Source of the DNA: Rhizophagus clarus
Lineage: Eukaryota > Glomeromycota > Glomeromycetes > Glomerales > Glomeraceae
Reading direction: 5' to 3'
DNA length: 64,000 nt
NCBI GenBank assembly: GCA_015698045.1
Contig: BLAL01000029.1
Coordinates: forward strand, 62,001-126,000
In this document: in pieces, positions 30,478 through 41,900 of the stretch
How positions within the stretch are numbered: position 1 is the first letter of the stretch
How the letters are laid out: every line of letters starts with the position of its first letter
Translations under genes and position numbers: made by a program
The notes under the pieces: model-generated
What the model was told of the DNA's origin: nothing
Databases searched by the model: none
Seen by the model: the letters and a program-made list of their open reading frames with translations, nothing else

Positions 30478-31144
30478 GAAATTTTAGTCACAGGATTCGA
30501 TGCCGGAGGTATCTTTTCAGAAGTGGAGCATCCGGTGTCAGATTCTTGATCTTGGTTAAGAGATGCTTGCTCTGCTTTGCTAAGTTTCTTTTCCTTATTG
30601 CGTTGCTTTATTTCACTACTAACGATTTTCTTATGAGCCTCAAGCAAGAAACTATCCATCTCTCTCTCCTCTAACGGTTTTTCATGATGGACCGCACCCA
30701 AATTGAAGTTAGATGAGTTAATGTTAGGGGTATTATCATTAGAAGAATTATCATTTAGCACCTGCCTCTGTTCCACTTTCGTGAGTCTATCTCTAACTTC
30801 AATATTCTCAGATTTCAACTCCTCGATTGTGGCCCTGAGTTTGGCATTTTCAGCATCGCGCCTCTCGTTATATTCCTTATTTGCTCTTAGAAACTCGATA
30901 TTCCTGCGCTTAAGTTCGGCTATTTCAGCATCAGACACTGAGAGTTTTCTTCTAAGATCAACTCTCTCAGCATCGAACTCTGAGATCTTTCTTCTAAGAT
31001 CAGGTATTTCGGCATTCTCAGCCTCAAGTTCAATGATACGCTGTTTCAATACTTCAAGCTCGGATGACATGATCTATATATAACTAATACACTGCTAATA
31101 CATTGTATATAAGCATTCAAAATAAAAAAAAAATATGTGATTTT

Positions 31145-31160
31145 GGCCGGGGGCCCGGCT
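31145..31160. repeat. GC-rich palindrome motif, copy 3 (non-coding)
   Basis: GGCCGGGGGCCCGGCT with the same flanks, located upstream of the coiled-coil gene start and outside any recognisable gene. Confidence 0.85.
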
Positions 31161-31282
31161 GAAATTTGCCAAGAAAAATTTTTTATTGATACACGTGAAA
31201 AATAAATACAAAGGTTCGGGACTTTGCCCGTGATACATGACGAAGTTACACTTCTATCCTAAGCCCTATCTGTCCCTAAATT

Positions 31283-32839
31283 CTAATTCGATTTTCCTGC
31301 GAGGTTGCTCAGTGACTTTACCCTTTTTACTCCACTTTGCGAAGCTTCCACCGGCTTCTGTGCCTCCTCCAATATCCATACAATATGCCCGAGGACCTTT
31401 TCTACCTTAGCTTGCAAATTCTCATCTTTGTACACAACGGTCACTGATTCCGATAGCTTAAACGCTGGCTTCCCCTCATTATCTAGCGAACATTCCATAA
31501 AATACCATTCGGATGCATCGGTAACAATCCCAAATACCCTATCTACATCCTGTCCATTATCGATTTCATCTGCCTTGCGTTTACGTGACAATGTTGACTC
31601 CATCTGCACGGATGCCTGGGCAAATCCCTTCATAAAATCTTCCTTCTTAACTTCGATTACACCAAGGACTCTTCCCGTCGAACGACACTCTACTGCATAA
31701 TCGAGGTTACCTTGTCCATTTCGACCCTCGATAAGTTTTTCCGGTATGAGCTTGAAATTATCTTTGTAGAGCGAGACCCCGGAAGCGAGGTAGCAGTAAG
31801 AATAGATACTTTTCGTTGCCTCATTTGCCTTGTTGAGAGGAGTAACATCTTGACGAAGTTTTATTTCCGCCATTAGGTGCTTAATCACGGCTTTGGACTT
31901 ATCACTATTTAGGTCTGCAGAACCACATGAAAAGGGAGGGAACACGTCAATGTCGGGATTCGGGTCATTGCTAATACCATAAAGCTGGCACACTTTTGGA
32001 AACGACCAATCTGAGAAAGGTTTTGATGGCGTCTCGATGAATACAGTAAACTTGAGTTTTTTATTTGACACGAATATGCGGAGGATTTCACGAAGGTCTT
32101 GATCGTTCCGAGGTGAATATTTGTCTCCATCATTCATTAGGTTGAGTTCCGCCCCATCATTTTCAAGTGCGGGTGGTTGATACATCTTGCGTATATATTC
32201 CTTGAGGCCTTCGAGAGTCGCATGTTCGATATTTGCGGTCCACTTATTTGGCTTCCGTTTCGGGTGAACAACGACGTCGAAATCTATAATACAATGGTCA
32301 GTTAGAAAATTCTCACGAAGTCTCTCTTCCAACTATTTTATACATACCATGTGTGGACTTGTTGAGTAATGCCTGCAACGAAGTGACTTGGTCGAGTAAT
32401 TCCTGTTCTCGGCTCGAAGTGGCGGTGGCCTCTGGCGGAGAGACTAAGACATGAATATTCCTCTTAGGCGGTTTCTCAGTCCAGTAGTCTCCAATTTCTC
32501 TTGTTGCAAGGAGAAAAAATTTATGGTCACAAGTTCAATTAAACCTTACCCGATTTGATCTATTTTTTTTTTGTGAAATATAATCCCTATATAAGGAAAT
32601 CGTGCTCGGGTTCGTCATTGAGAATGAGATTGTTTAAGAGATCGTCCTGATCGTCAGGAATTTCCTTTTTCCATAGCCTGAGCTTGTCTGCGTCTACACT
32701 CTACACCAGCAAAGTCATTTTGTTTTTTCGCCTTTATAGCCTCCTTGAGGTGGCCAACAAGTTGGTCCTTATTAATATCGACAGGAAAAGCGTTCGCGGT
32801 TGTACTTCCTTTGACGAGACATAATAAAGTGATAGACAT
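31283..32839 (-). pseudogene. Crinkler (CRN) effector-type gene with restriction-fold C-terminus, broken
   Basis: The ATG at 32839 starts the ubiquitin-like Crinkler header (MSITLLCLVKGSTTANAF, FPVDINKDQLVGHLKEAIK). A 7-bp tandem duplication of TCTACAC (32693-32706) shifts the frame just before the DADKLRLW segment. The header resumes further on (LATREIGDYW, NIHVLVSPPEAT) after about 100 bp of sequence without a readable frame. A GTATGT...TATTATAG intron lies at 32347-32284 and exon 2 runs from 32283 to 31283. In exon 2, GNLDYAVECRSTGRVLGVIE, VKKEDF and a following Gln match a PD-(D/E)XK nuclease fold. Crinkler proteins act in host or own nuclei. This copy cannot make the full protein. Confidence 0.8.
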
Positions 32840-32905
32840 GTTTTCAGGTTTATATAGGATTTTTTGTGAAATATTATTGGTGCAAACTAGCGTAAGTGAG
32901 GACAA

Positions 32906-33240
32906 GAGTAAAAAAGAATTTTATTTGCGAAAAATACCAAAGCCCAGTATATGTGAGAAATCCTCCTGTCACACAGACTGCCGTATTACATCATAGGTGC
33001 AACAATCGCCTTAACCACTGCGCCTCCCTAACCGTGAAGACTCTTCTCACTTATCACCTGACATAGTGCTACGTTTTTTATATAGGCTAGATTGGTTCGG
33101 ATAAAAATGTTAGATTTAATATTACATGGCCCACACCATACACGTGACCCATTTCTCATGTACCGATAAAATAATAATACTTTATTTATGAAATAAAAAA
33201 CGTTGCCAGTATCCGGCCTAACATTACATAAAAATAATTA
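32906..33240. other. Non-coding stretch between two Crinkler-type genes
   Basis: AT-rich, no gene or repeat recognised. It should contain the promoter of the Crinkler gene to its left. Confidence 0.45.
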
Positions 33241-33600
33241 TTAATCTTGAGGGTATATAAGGACATGAATAACGCCCCTTTCACCGTTTTCTTGAGAGTA
33301 AGGTGGCCTTTCTATGAGAGTATTGATACGCAAGGTAGAGAAATAATTAGAAATTTCTCTTTGTAGAACCATAAACACTCCTTGTCTAATCGCAAAACTG
33401 TTTACAGAAGAGACTATGGAAAAATTGGGCTGAAGAAAATTAACTTCATATAGATCAAAGTTTTCTTGACGTAAGTCTTGCCGGACATTTCTGATCTGAT
33501 CTTTCAGAGCACCAACAGACAAATTATTATCAATTTCTACATCGAAGATGTTATTAACGGTTCCACCACAAAGAAAGCAGTTAAGACGAATAGAAGACAT
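33241..33600 (-). CDS. Crinkler-header-like small protein
   Basis: The ATG at 33600 gives MSSIRLNCFLCGGTVNNIF, FDVEIDNNLSVGALKDQIRN, then LYEVNFLQPN and near the end GERGVIHVLIYPQD. The order of strand, charged helix, second strand and final IHVL(V/I) strand is that of the N-terminal ubiquitin-like domain of Crinklers, without a downstream effector domain. It may be a header-only gene of 119 residues or have lost its second exon. No stop or frameshift is seen. Confidence 0.6.
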   Translation of the reverse strand: MSSIRLNCFLCGGTVNNIFDVEIDNNLSVGALKDQIRNVRQDLRQENFDLYEVNFLQPNFSIVSSVNSFAIRQGVFMVLQREISNYFSTLRINTLIERPPYSQENGERGVIHVLIYPQD

Positions 33601-34199
33601 CTTTCCTAAATACAAGACCCATAGTGAGAAAAACTCACTCCCATACATACATAACTCCTGGCATATACATACCTTATTTTGCGTTAGCTACGCTAGTGAA
33701 ACTATTTTCTCTGGGAAAGTTTTTGGCAGAAAGTTGGCTGAACTTCTACATACTCCTACATGCTTTATATATTGCTGGGAAAAGTTAAGGAGATAAGAAG
33801 AATGATAAGCATTGACGTATGATGCCAAGAGCTCTATGAAAGCACATGTAAATGGAATCCTCTTACCTTTTCACATGGAGAAGGTCCTAAAGGGACCAGA
33901 TCTACCGGAGAGACATAGTTGGCTTTACGCCTGATGATCTCGGAATTGCAAGTCCTCAAGCCTTTCACAACATATGCATTTTTCGGCACTATTTGCTTAT
34001 ATGGTAGTCCCTATATTGCGACTAGACGCCCTTTCACATTTTCTTACGTTTATATGGGAAAAAATTAGAGGTAGTGGTTAGCAGGGTTCGCTATGCATAT
34101 ATCTGATATAACTTCTTTTCGATTAATATATCGCACAGGCCCTGTCCGGTGATCGGCTATTACATCATTACGCAGAAATCTGTGCTAAGTTCTTCCGAG
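33601..34199. other. Non-coding stretch
   Basis: No convincing gene on either strand and no clear repeat. Confidence 0.45.
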
Positions 34200-35373
34200 C
34201 TAATGATCAGCACATAGATCTTCAAATATAACCACTGTATCATTGCTCTGGACTGTTGATCTAGCCAACCCTGAATCGGTATACCACTGCAAATTATCTC
34301 GCATACTTAGGTCTAAAAGGCTCTGAAGGCTCTGAGCTAAAATCTGTCTACTAGCAACATTGTTATGTGTAAGATGATTTCTAACCACCCCAATGAGATT
34401 AGGAGACGTTAAAGTTTCCTCGAAATTCTCTATGTGGGTATTTGGATTTAGCTTATTTACGGCTCTTTTGCTAATTTTATAACACCCTCTCAAATTAAGA
34501 TATTTTAAATTAAGACATGATCTAGCAATTTCTTCGATAGTTATATCAGTGATTCCACAAAAACTAAGGTTGAGATGTTGGAGATTTGGACAGGAATGAA
34601 TGGCATTGCAAATTGAAGTCTCGGCAACGTAAACACACCTACCAAAATCAAGATACTCTACACTAAGATGTTTCTCTACATTAAGGTGTTTCTCTACAGT
34701 AAGAAGTTTTTCTACTAATTTATCACATCTATTTTTTCTTCGACAGCTACCCGGAATACTGAATTTTCGTAAATTTGGGTATGAGACTTATAAATCTTTC
34801 AGAAATCAAATGCGCACAAGCAAAATGAAACTCTTGTAAAGCTTGGCAACTGTCCGCAATTTTGATTAAAGATCTATCAGTAATGCCTTGGCAGAAAGAA
34901 ATATTTAGATATTCTATTTTACGACATGATCCCACCATTCCACATAAAGCTTTATCACCCATAATACCACTACTACATAAATTAAGATATCTCAGATTGG
35001 GGTATGCTTTAAGCTGATTTAATGCTCTATTACTAAAACCCACACAATTTTCGAAATTCAAATGAATTATGTTTGGGCATGTTCTTACAATACCTTCAAT
35101 TTTCTTACTTGAAAGTGGATTATAGTATGGAATTTCGAGATGGGTTAGTTTCGAGCTATAAATTGGCTTTTGCTTTCCACATACTAATTCTATGAATTTC
35201 TTTGCTTTAGGATCGTTCCCCTTTAGCTCAATACGCCTCCATAGAATAGGAGTAGCGCATCTGTACCACAATCGGGAAACAAATAGAGCAGGATATAGTG
35301 ACTTATCTACCGCTAGGAAATATAGAATCCGCTCTAATAGTTCCGGTAAATTTATAACACCCAAATGCGCCAT
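34200..35373 (-). pseudogene. F-box/leucine-rich-repeat protein gene, frameshifted, with foreign 3' end
   Basis: The ATG at 35373 opens an F-box (INLPELLERILYFLAVDKSL, LWYRCATPILWRRIEL), followed by cysteine-type LRRs (CPNIIHLNFENC, YPNLRYLNLCSSGI, CRKIEYLNISFCQG). The frame breaks at a TAG at 34747 and resumes in another frame: [52 protein letters not shown] short direct duplication ([16 protein letters not shown]) lies just after the break. The final residues ([13 protein letters not shown]) match the Walker B segment of the packaging ATPases. The original function is substrate recognition in SCF ubiquitin ligases. Confidence 0.75.
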
Positions 35374-35412
35374 AAATAATATATGCTGTATCTTCAAACG
35401 AAAAAAATAAGG

Positions 35413-35916
35413 TTATTGTCGCACAATTTGTGGCTCAGCAAATTCTTCCGAGCTGATGATTACTATCCCAGACCTTATTCTCAGCCGTGCCTTTCTTCGT
35501 TGCTTATGAGGGACAGCCTTTTTTTCTTTTACCTTAATTATCTCAACTGAGTCAGAATCTTCAGAAGACTCAGACGAATAAGAGAAATCCTTATCTTTCT
35601 TACCAATCAGCGAGAGGACTATTTCATGAATTAAGTCGACCACAGTTTCACTATCCATACATTCGTCCAGATCTTCCAATTCAGTTTTTATGGATCACAC
35701 ATTTCTTTCCAGTCTTTTTACCCTCATTTCTAAAATACTATGTTGGGAATGATATTCTTCCAATTGTTTCTTTAGCGCCCTATTTTCACTGGAAAGCGCA
35801 CTATATACTTCTGCATTTTGCTCGTTTAGTCTGAACATCTGGGCTAATTTCTCCGTATATCTGATAACTTCCTGCTCGCTGGATACATCAGATGAATGAT
35901 TTTGATCGGTTACCAT
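35413..35916 (-). pseudogene. Coiled-coil protein with one in-frame TGA
   Basis: The ATG at 35916 runs through a short coiled coil (ENRALKKQLEEYHSQH, RVKRLERNV) to TGA at 35695-35697. The same frame then continues without further stops (SIKTELEDLDECMDSETVVD) to 35413, ending EEFAEPQIVRQ. An acidic Ser-rich stretch and a basic KQRRKARLRIR patch follow the stop. Treated as one gene of 167 codons with a nonsense codon. The family is not recognised. Confidence 0.45.
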
Positions 35917-36066
35917 TTTGGTGATATTTTATATATGCTAGATCTTGCCTCGAACGAAAAAATAAAATTAATAAATGTTGTTTAACACAACTATGTGATT
36001 AGTTTTCGTCGAAGAGCTCGAATGCCGTTGCCTGATCGAACAGACATATACACATCATTATCAGGG

Positions 36067-37170
36067 TTAATCCACTTTTTCTTTTACCTTTACCTGGTTC
36101 TTCTGGGATGCTTTCGAACAATTGCAAGGTGGGTCATTCATGATACCATAACGTTGAACTGACTCATCTCGCCCTACTATTTGTCTGCAAGCTAATTTTC
36201 GCAAACATTAGCGATGAGAATCATTCTTACCTTTATGGATCCTAGAAGCGTGGTCTGCACCTATCTTCCTCAATTTTTTCGAAGTAATTCCATGTTTAGC
36301 TAGAATAAGATTAATTGGATTCACATTAACTATACCGCTTTTGTTTTTCTGTAAGAAGGGAAATTTTTCTGGTATTGCTTTTTGAATCCAGGTAAGAAAC
36401 TCTTTCGCTCGTATTGGATCCTTTTCCATTGAGAGGAAAGGCTGAGGTTCCCCTACTCTTGTTTCTTCTTTAGTTTTAGAGTAGCCAGTACAATACCAGG
36501 AAAATTCAGGGTCATACCAGATTTCATCTGATGCTTCATATTTATCAATACGAAGAGTTGCTACATCTGCCGGTCGCATGCTTAACATTATTATTACATT
36601 AACCAGATCTTCCTTAGAAGGCGATAAGGAGAAATCACATTTCTCAAGTCTTTCCTGAACCGGTTCTAAGAGGAAGTGATCAGGCCAGTCGATACCTTCA
36701 TCTTCATCAAGCACAAGCCGTCGTGCCTGAATTTTATTCGATTCTGTAGTAATATGAGGAATTTTGGTCGCTTCTTTTTTAAGATGATCAGCTCCATGAT
36801 CCCGTAACTTTTTTCACAATAAAGTAAGTCAAAAACTTCTGGCGACTGGATTAGGTGCAGAACTCCCCAAATCATATGAAATTTGTTTTATTTTCTCAGA
36901 CGAATAATCCTTTTCCACAATTTCTTGGGCAATTTTATCAACAGTATCCCTACCTTCTTCACGCTTTCCAGTAGGTCGAATAGGAATGAGAACTTCTACT
37001 TGTTCCTTAGTAAGCCCTAATTGTCAAAAACGTGTTTTAGCATTAGATCTTACCTTACGATTATCCCTCAAACTTTTGTTGATTTCCTCTGTGTATTTAG
37101 CTAGTTCGGATAATGGAGTTTCAGAGGTCCATTTATAGCGTTTCATGAAATCTGTAGCTACTTTTGCCAT
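36067..37170 (-). pseudogene. Tyrosine recombinase (Crypton-like or phage-integrase fold), decayed
   Basis: One frame of 368 codons from the ATG at 37170 to TAA at 36067, interrupted by four stops: TGA near 37020, two TGA near 36805-36825 and TAA near 36206. An N-terminal SAM-like helical part (YKWTSETPLSELAKYTEEIN) precedes the catalytic half: SMRPADVATLRI (first Arg), WYCTGYSKTK (strand with Lys), LRKIGADHASRIH (H-x-x-R type motif) and QRYGIMND (probable nucleophile Tyr). These are the R, K, HxxR and Y of tyrosine recombinases. It would catalyse integration or excision. Three of the four stops are TGA, consistent with CGA decay. Confidence 0.7.
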
Positions 37171-37430
37171 ATTGTTTTTATGACACTATAGTCAAGAATA
37201 TTAAAACGTACTAATTTTATATTACGTATAGAAAAGTTCAATTCAAAAAAAATATTCCGTCATTTCACTACCTTATGGTTGGTAGGCAAAAAAAAATATT
37301 ATAATTTTTTGCAGGCTTTCTATGAGGCCACGAGCTCTGGCCGGGATGTTTTACATATATTTGAAATTTGCAGGTAGATAGGATAGCTATAAACAAGTTT
37401 AAGGTCGAAGACTTATTTCATAATCACATT

Positions 37431-37928
37431 TTAGTAAAATACTCGCACTAGAGCTAATATTTGTTCTGGTCCTAAAACATCTGTCTTGATAAATGCATCG
37501 CATAAAGCTCCCAGTCTATACTTTGAAGGAGCTAAATTCGGGTGATAGAGAAATTTCATGAGTATGTTATTTCTCCAAGCTTTCATCTCTTCATGCTCCC
37601 AGCATAATTTTAATAGTTGACATAAAGTGAAATTGTGCCAATTAGCTTGGAGCAAGATTTGCAATAGGCTTATTTTTTCGTTAACCACTGCTAGTAAACT
37701 TTTCTCTGATGCAATAACCCAAATGTGATAGGAGATGAAAGAAAGGTACCTTCTTAATATTGGCGATTCATGTAAAGGTGGAATTAAAAGCCTTTCTTCT
37801 CTCCAATGCATATAGCCACCACATAATAATTTACGATATACTGGCCCATTTATAACTATCATGCGATTAGATTTAGGATTATATATTTTTTCGTGAGTTT
37901 TATCTGCCAATTGGTCTAATATGTCCAT
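37431..37928 (-). CDS. Hypothetical protein
   Basis: Intact 165-residue frame, ATG start, all-helical character, rich in Trp, Leu and His (YLSFISYHIWVIASEKSLLA, LCQLLKLCWEHEEM). It is not membrane-like despite hydrophobic stretches. No family is recognised. It sits between the recombinase remnant and the Cys-rich gene, so it may belong to the same element. Confidence 0.4.
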   Translation of the reverse strand: MDILDQLADKTHEKIYNPKSNRMIVINGPVYRKLLCGGYMHWREERLLIPPLHESPILRRYLSFISYHIWVIASEKSLLAVVNEKISLLQILLQANWHNFTLCQLLKLCWEHEEMKAWRNNILMKFLYHPNLAPSKYRLGALCDAFIKTDVLGPEQILALVRVFY

Positions 37929-38038
37929 AACGTAAGTACGAAAAGATAATTTATCTCATTATAATTCCGATTAATTTAAATACATATTTTATTATAAAAT
38001 TAAAAGTGAAAGAGAGTTTTATATCCTAAAATACTTCC

Positions 38039-38577
38039 ATGGCTCGCTTTACTTGCGCATTTATCAAGAAGGATAACACTATTTGTGGAAATAGGTGCTA
38101 TGACCCTACTGGGTGTTATAGGCACTGGAAATTGTATGAAAAAAATCAGAAAAAAAAACCCTACCTTTTTAGTGGTTGTGAATATAATACTGATAATGAT
38201 TCAGGGTATTGCTCCAGCCACTCTGCTAAGATTTATTCACACAATTACCAGATGAGGCAGAAGTATGGGGGGCTGAGGCCCTTCAACCCGCAAATACCTC
38301 TGAATTATTGGATGAGGCCCTTCGACCCAGAATACCTGAAGCTCTAATTTCCGAATCAGATGTTAGTAGTGCTTCAATCCATGAACACTTGTTTCCCACT
38401 TCTTTACAACTATTTGCAGATTCGTTAAGAAGAGATTTAACAGATTCGACTTGAGTTGAAATACTAGGTGATACAGTTGTAATTAATGGCTCAGCTACAG
38501 AGACACCCAGAATCTATGAAGATCCAGTTTCTGAGTTAGATGATGAGGATACGGGTCTCGATTTCTTTGGGGATTAG
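38039..38577 (+). pseudogene. Cys-rich zinc-binding protein, paralogue of the gene at 5080-5418, broken
   Basis: The first part (MARFTCAFIKKDNTICGNRC, CYRHWKLYEKNQKKK, DSGYCSSHSAKIYSHNYQMR) shares the Cys/His layout of the element A protein. The frame shifts near 38285, where a short duplication (LRPFNPQIP / MRPFDPEYL) is visible, and the acidic C-terminus continues to TAG at 38575-38577 (EDPVSELDDEDTGLDFFGD) with one TGA near 38452. The end is acidic, which the element A copy lacks. Confidence 0.5.
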
Positions 38578-38756
38578 TGGTTAACTCAGCCCTTAAGGCA
38601 TTTTGTTAAATTTGGAGCATTAGGAATCATCTCTGAATTATCTGCCAGAAAATAAGCAAAAAATATTATTTCATTTATATCATTAAATCGAATAGTGCTA
38701 TTTTTTAGTATATAAATAAAGCGTATCAGGCATATTTCTTGGAAAGGGGGCTTTTT

Positions 38757-38794
38757 CAGAATTATTATATAAAATATTGGAAGAAGCCCCATCT
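38757..38794 (+). repeat. 38-bp perfect direct repeat, left copy
   Basis: Begins CAGAATTATTATATAAAATA and is identical to 42446-42483. The two copies lie on either side of the primase-helicase gene. Confidence 0.9.
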
Positions 38795-38912
38795 CGATGG
38801 TATGTATGATTCAAATCTGTAAAGCTTGGTATTATATTCACACTGCTTTTATAACAGTCTGTCTACGCGATATCAAATAAGTCTTGAATATCTTTCGCAA
38901 TTAGTATAGTAT

Positions 38913-41900
38913 TCACATTAGAACTGGAAGTATCTTTGTTTGTTTTCCCTCCAAAAGATTTTCCATTAATAATTCATCAGGTGGAAGTTTACTATATCCA
39001 TACCGAGTATCTTCACCATTTTTCCAATAAATTTCTTTCCCTGTTTGGTATGGTGGTAAATCAGGAGAGTCATTATTATCGAATGATCCAACTAGATAGT
39101 AATGTCTGCTATGTTTATCCATAGCCTTAAATTTTAACCCATAAGTTGCGTGTAGTGCCAAATTTAGCAAACCAAGTTTCGCTCGAATTATTTTTAATCC
39201 TGATTTTTTAGCACTACGTGATGCATCTGTATTATCAAATACTCGAGCTATTTTAGGTACTAAATCCTGGAGATATGATATCGACTCAGAGGATTACATC
39301 AGTGCCAGCATCTCGTAATTGCCTATAAGCTCTAAACCATTTTATATGATTAAAATTTCCATATTTCGAGATGAATTCTTCAGTCAATGATTCAGGTGGG
39401 ATCTCATAACATTCTACAATATGATGCCTGTCTAAAGAGCGCATCTCTTCTAAAGTCTTCCTTGTTTTATTCTCCAATAATTCAATAGTTTCACGATCGA
39501 CAATAGTAGCATTAGATACATCTGCTATCTCCTCCGCTTTAATGGTAGAGGAACATGCCTTCACTGTTTGGAATAATGATATTGTAGTATCTTCAGGTTT
39601 AGGAATGAGTTTGATGACAGAAATTACCATATCTGCATTTCAGAGAAAATCAACCATTCTCCAACCAAATAAGTGCTGGAAACGGAATCTTTTCAACATA
39701 TAGGCTGTCCATAAATGAACAGTTGGTATGTCCTTATTCTGGATGATAGAATCTATACCTGGAAATATTCCTCTATTCTGAAGTTCCCAGGGGAGACATT
39801 CCCGTTTGGCATTCAATAACCATTGGAATAAACCTTTCTCTGTGATGGGGACGTTAGAAGATCTCTGCTCAATATGACATATATAATCCTTAATACACCG
39901 CATGCGAAATAATATCTGATTCGTCCCAGCATTTGTTTCTATGTAGTTATTAAAAAAACAGAATGCCCGTCTGAACTTAGGATTAGTGCAGGATACTCCT
40001 ATTTTTAAAGTGCTTGTATAGGCAACTAAGTCTATATCTTTCCACGACTCTTTCACATTACTGAAGTCATGAGCCTTTTCTACCAGATCAGATTTGCCGT
40101 GATATTCCTTGATCTGCAATTCTGGAAAATCAGTCTTGAGAGCACGAACTATTCCTTGCACATCTTTTCTAAGGTGACAGATGAGCGATACGCTTGTCCA
40201 ATTCTCAAAAGGTAATAAAGACATTTGCTTAGCCCATTCCCAAAGTTCAGCTAATACTGTTTCTTTATTAGAAGCCAAGCAGAATGTCTTACTTTTCTGA
40301 GGCTGGTAAGTATTGTGGATAATAGAGAGAGATATATTCTTACGAAGGGCCTTAATCCATTCAATATTAAGGTTAGTTAGGTCATTATCCATTACAATAA
40401 TGCGTCTCGCGTCTTGGATCAATTTATATAACTTCTCTATCGATTGACCTGCCAGATGACTTTGTGCTTGAGCAATTATAGACACTATTTCATCAAGCCA
40501 CAAGTCATATTGGATTGGAAGACATTTGCATTTTTTATTACATTTGCAATTATTAGTAATCCGATGTAAGCTTTCTATCTGACACACTACCCTCTTATGA
40601 TCAGATAGATTTATATTACCATCGATATCACAATATGATTTGAGATTAAGTCTGGTAGTAACTGCATTTGAATAGGAGTAGCGCGTGGATAATACTAGCA
40701 AATTCACGTTGTCAGATATAGTAAGATGCTCTAGAACATATGTTTTTCCTGTCTCCCAAGGTGATCCTACATAAATATCTCCTTCGTCAGGTAGTGGCCT
40801 CACATATCTCTCCTCATATGTTTCTGTCGCTGTAAGAGCTTCGTTATACTTAGCCCAGGATGGTAATTTTACGAAAGCTCTTGGGAAACCTGGACCCTTT
40901 ATCTTGTGAGATGTGGGGGATAAATTTTTATTATTTTGCTGAATTTTTTCTGCAATAGATGGGTCGCATTCAAAAACTACCCCTGCTCATCACTATTCTG
41001 CCGAAAACATTTTACGATGAACCTCTCACTGCTAGCGCATACATGGTCAAACCACTGCTGATCCTTGTTATGTATACGTTTATATAATGGACATTCTAGT
41101 GGAGCTTTCCGGTTGAAATATACGAAGTTTTCCGAGTCTTTTTCTTCAATAGTCCAATCCCTAAAATAGTTAGAATGCTTTTGCAAAACAAGGTTCGCGC
41201 ATTTTTGCAATACATCCTGACCCACGATTATTCTTAGTGGATTATTATTTTTTTCTTCACTAAGCATCTGAGGTCTTACTTCAAATCCCAAACTAGGAGG
41301 TAGTTGAACCCTAATGTGATCGAATTCATTCCAGCCATTATCTAGAGAGAATTGAAGAATGCGTTTCACCTGACCTTTTTTTGCTGATCCAAGTAGGCGA
41401 AGGTTGAAGTTGTGACCAGGCAATTTCCGATCAATGAACTTGCCAAATTTTTCACCGGTTATGGTATATACTAATTCAGTAAATGCTTTGAGTTCGTGGT
41501 GATCAATAAGAAGAACTGGTGTGTATAAAATATGGTAGCTACACTTGCTAGGGTCTGATGATGTAGTGATTACTAATCCATTGAGAATATCCTCCCAGCT
41601 ACAATCAAGAATTCGATATAAAGCTCTTATGAAAGATAGGCAAATTCGAAAGAATACTTCTTGCGCCTTAACACCAGTTGCCTCCATATCTTCTTGCGAA
41701 GCATCTATATCAATCACGGCTCTTAAAGGTTTTTGACCATTAATACATTCATGAATCCCAGGTAAGCCATAAACTTCAGAAATGTCATCGGCAACAGAAA
41801 ATTTTGGAGCATGATCGGCATCTTGGTCGATTTTTATAACCAATTTATTTTCCACTTCACTTTGGTTATAAACGTTATATAAACTAGAGCCTTTTTCATT

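Larger units (their letters stand above)
29486..31070 (-). pseudogene. Coiled-coil/helical-domain/zinc protein, one frameshift
   Basis: From the ATG at 31070: a coiled coil (LKQRIIELEAENAEI with DLRRK-type heptads), then an Asn/Ser-rich linker holding KISAGAPGQN. A frame change lies between 30397 and 30363. Then come LAQLFDKADDAEYGAIRANQ, a helical domain (KAVKIYKLFEKVGVDNIKYI ... NDKVQDIIDNF), the linker peptide EISAGGPGQN and a Cys/His end. From memory this is a single large Rhizophagus gene family, so I join both frames. With the single frameshift repaired the gene would be intact, so an assembly error is also possible. Confidence 0.55.

Noticed and set aside
36067-37170. Reassigned TGA codon (alternative genetic code or selenocysteine)
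   Set aside because: Intact genes in the window end in TGA, TAA and TAG as normal, and the affected genes also carry TAA stops or frameshifts. Decay explains it better.
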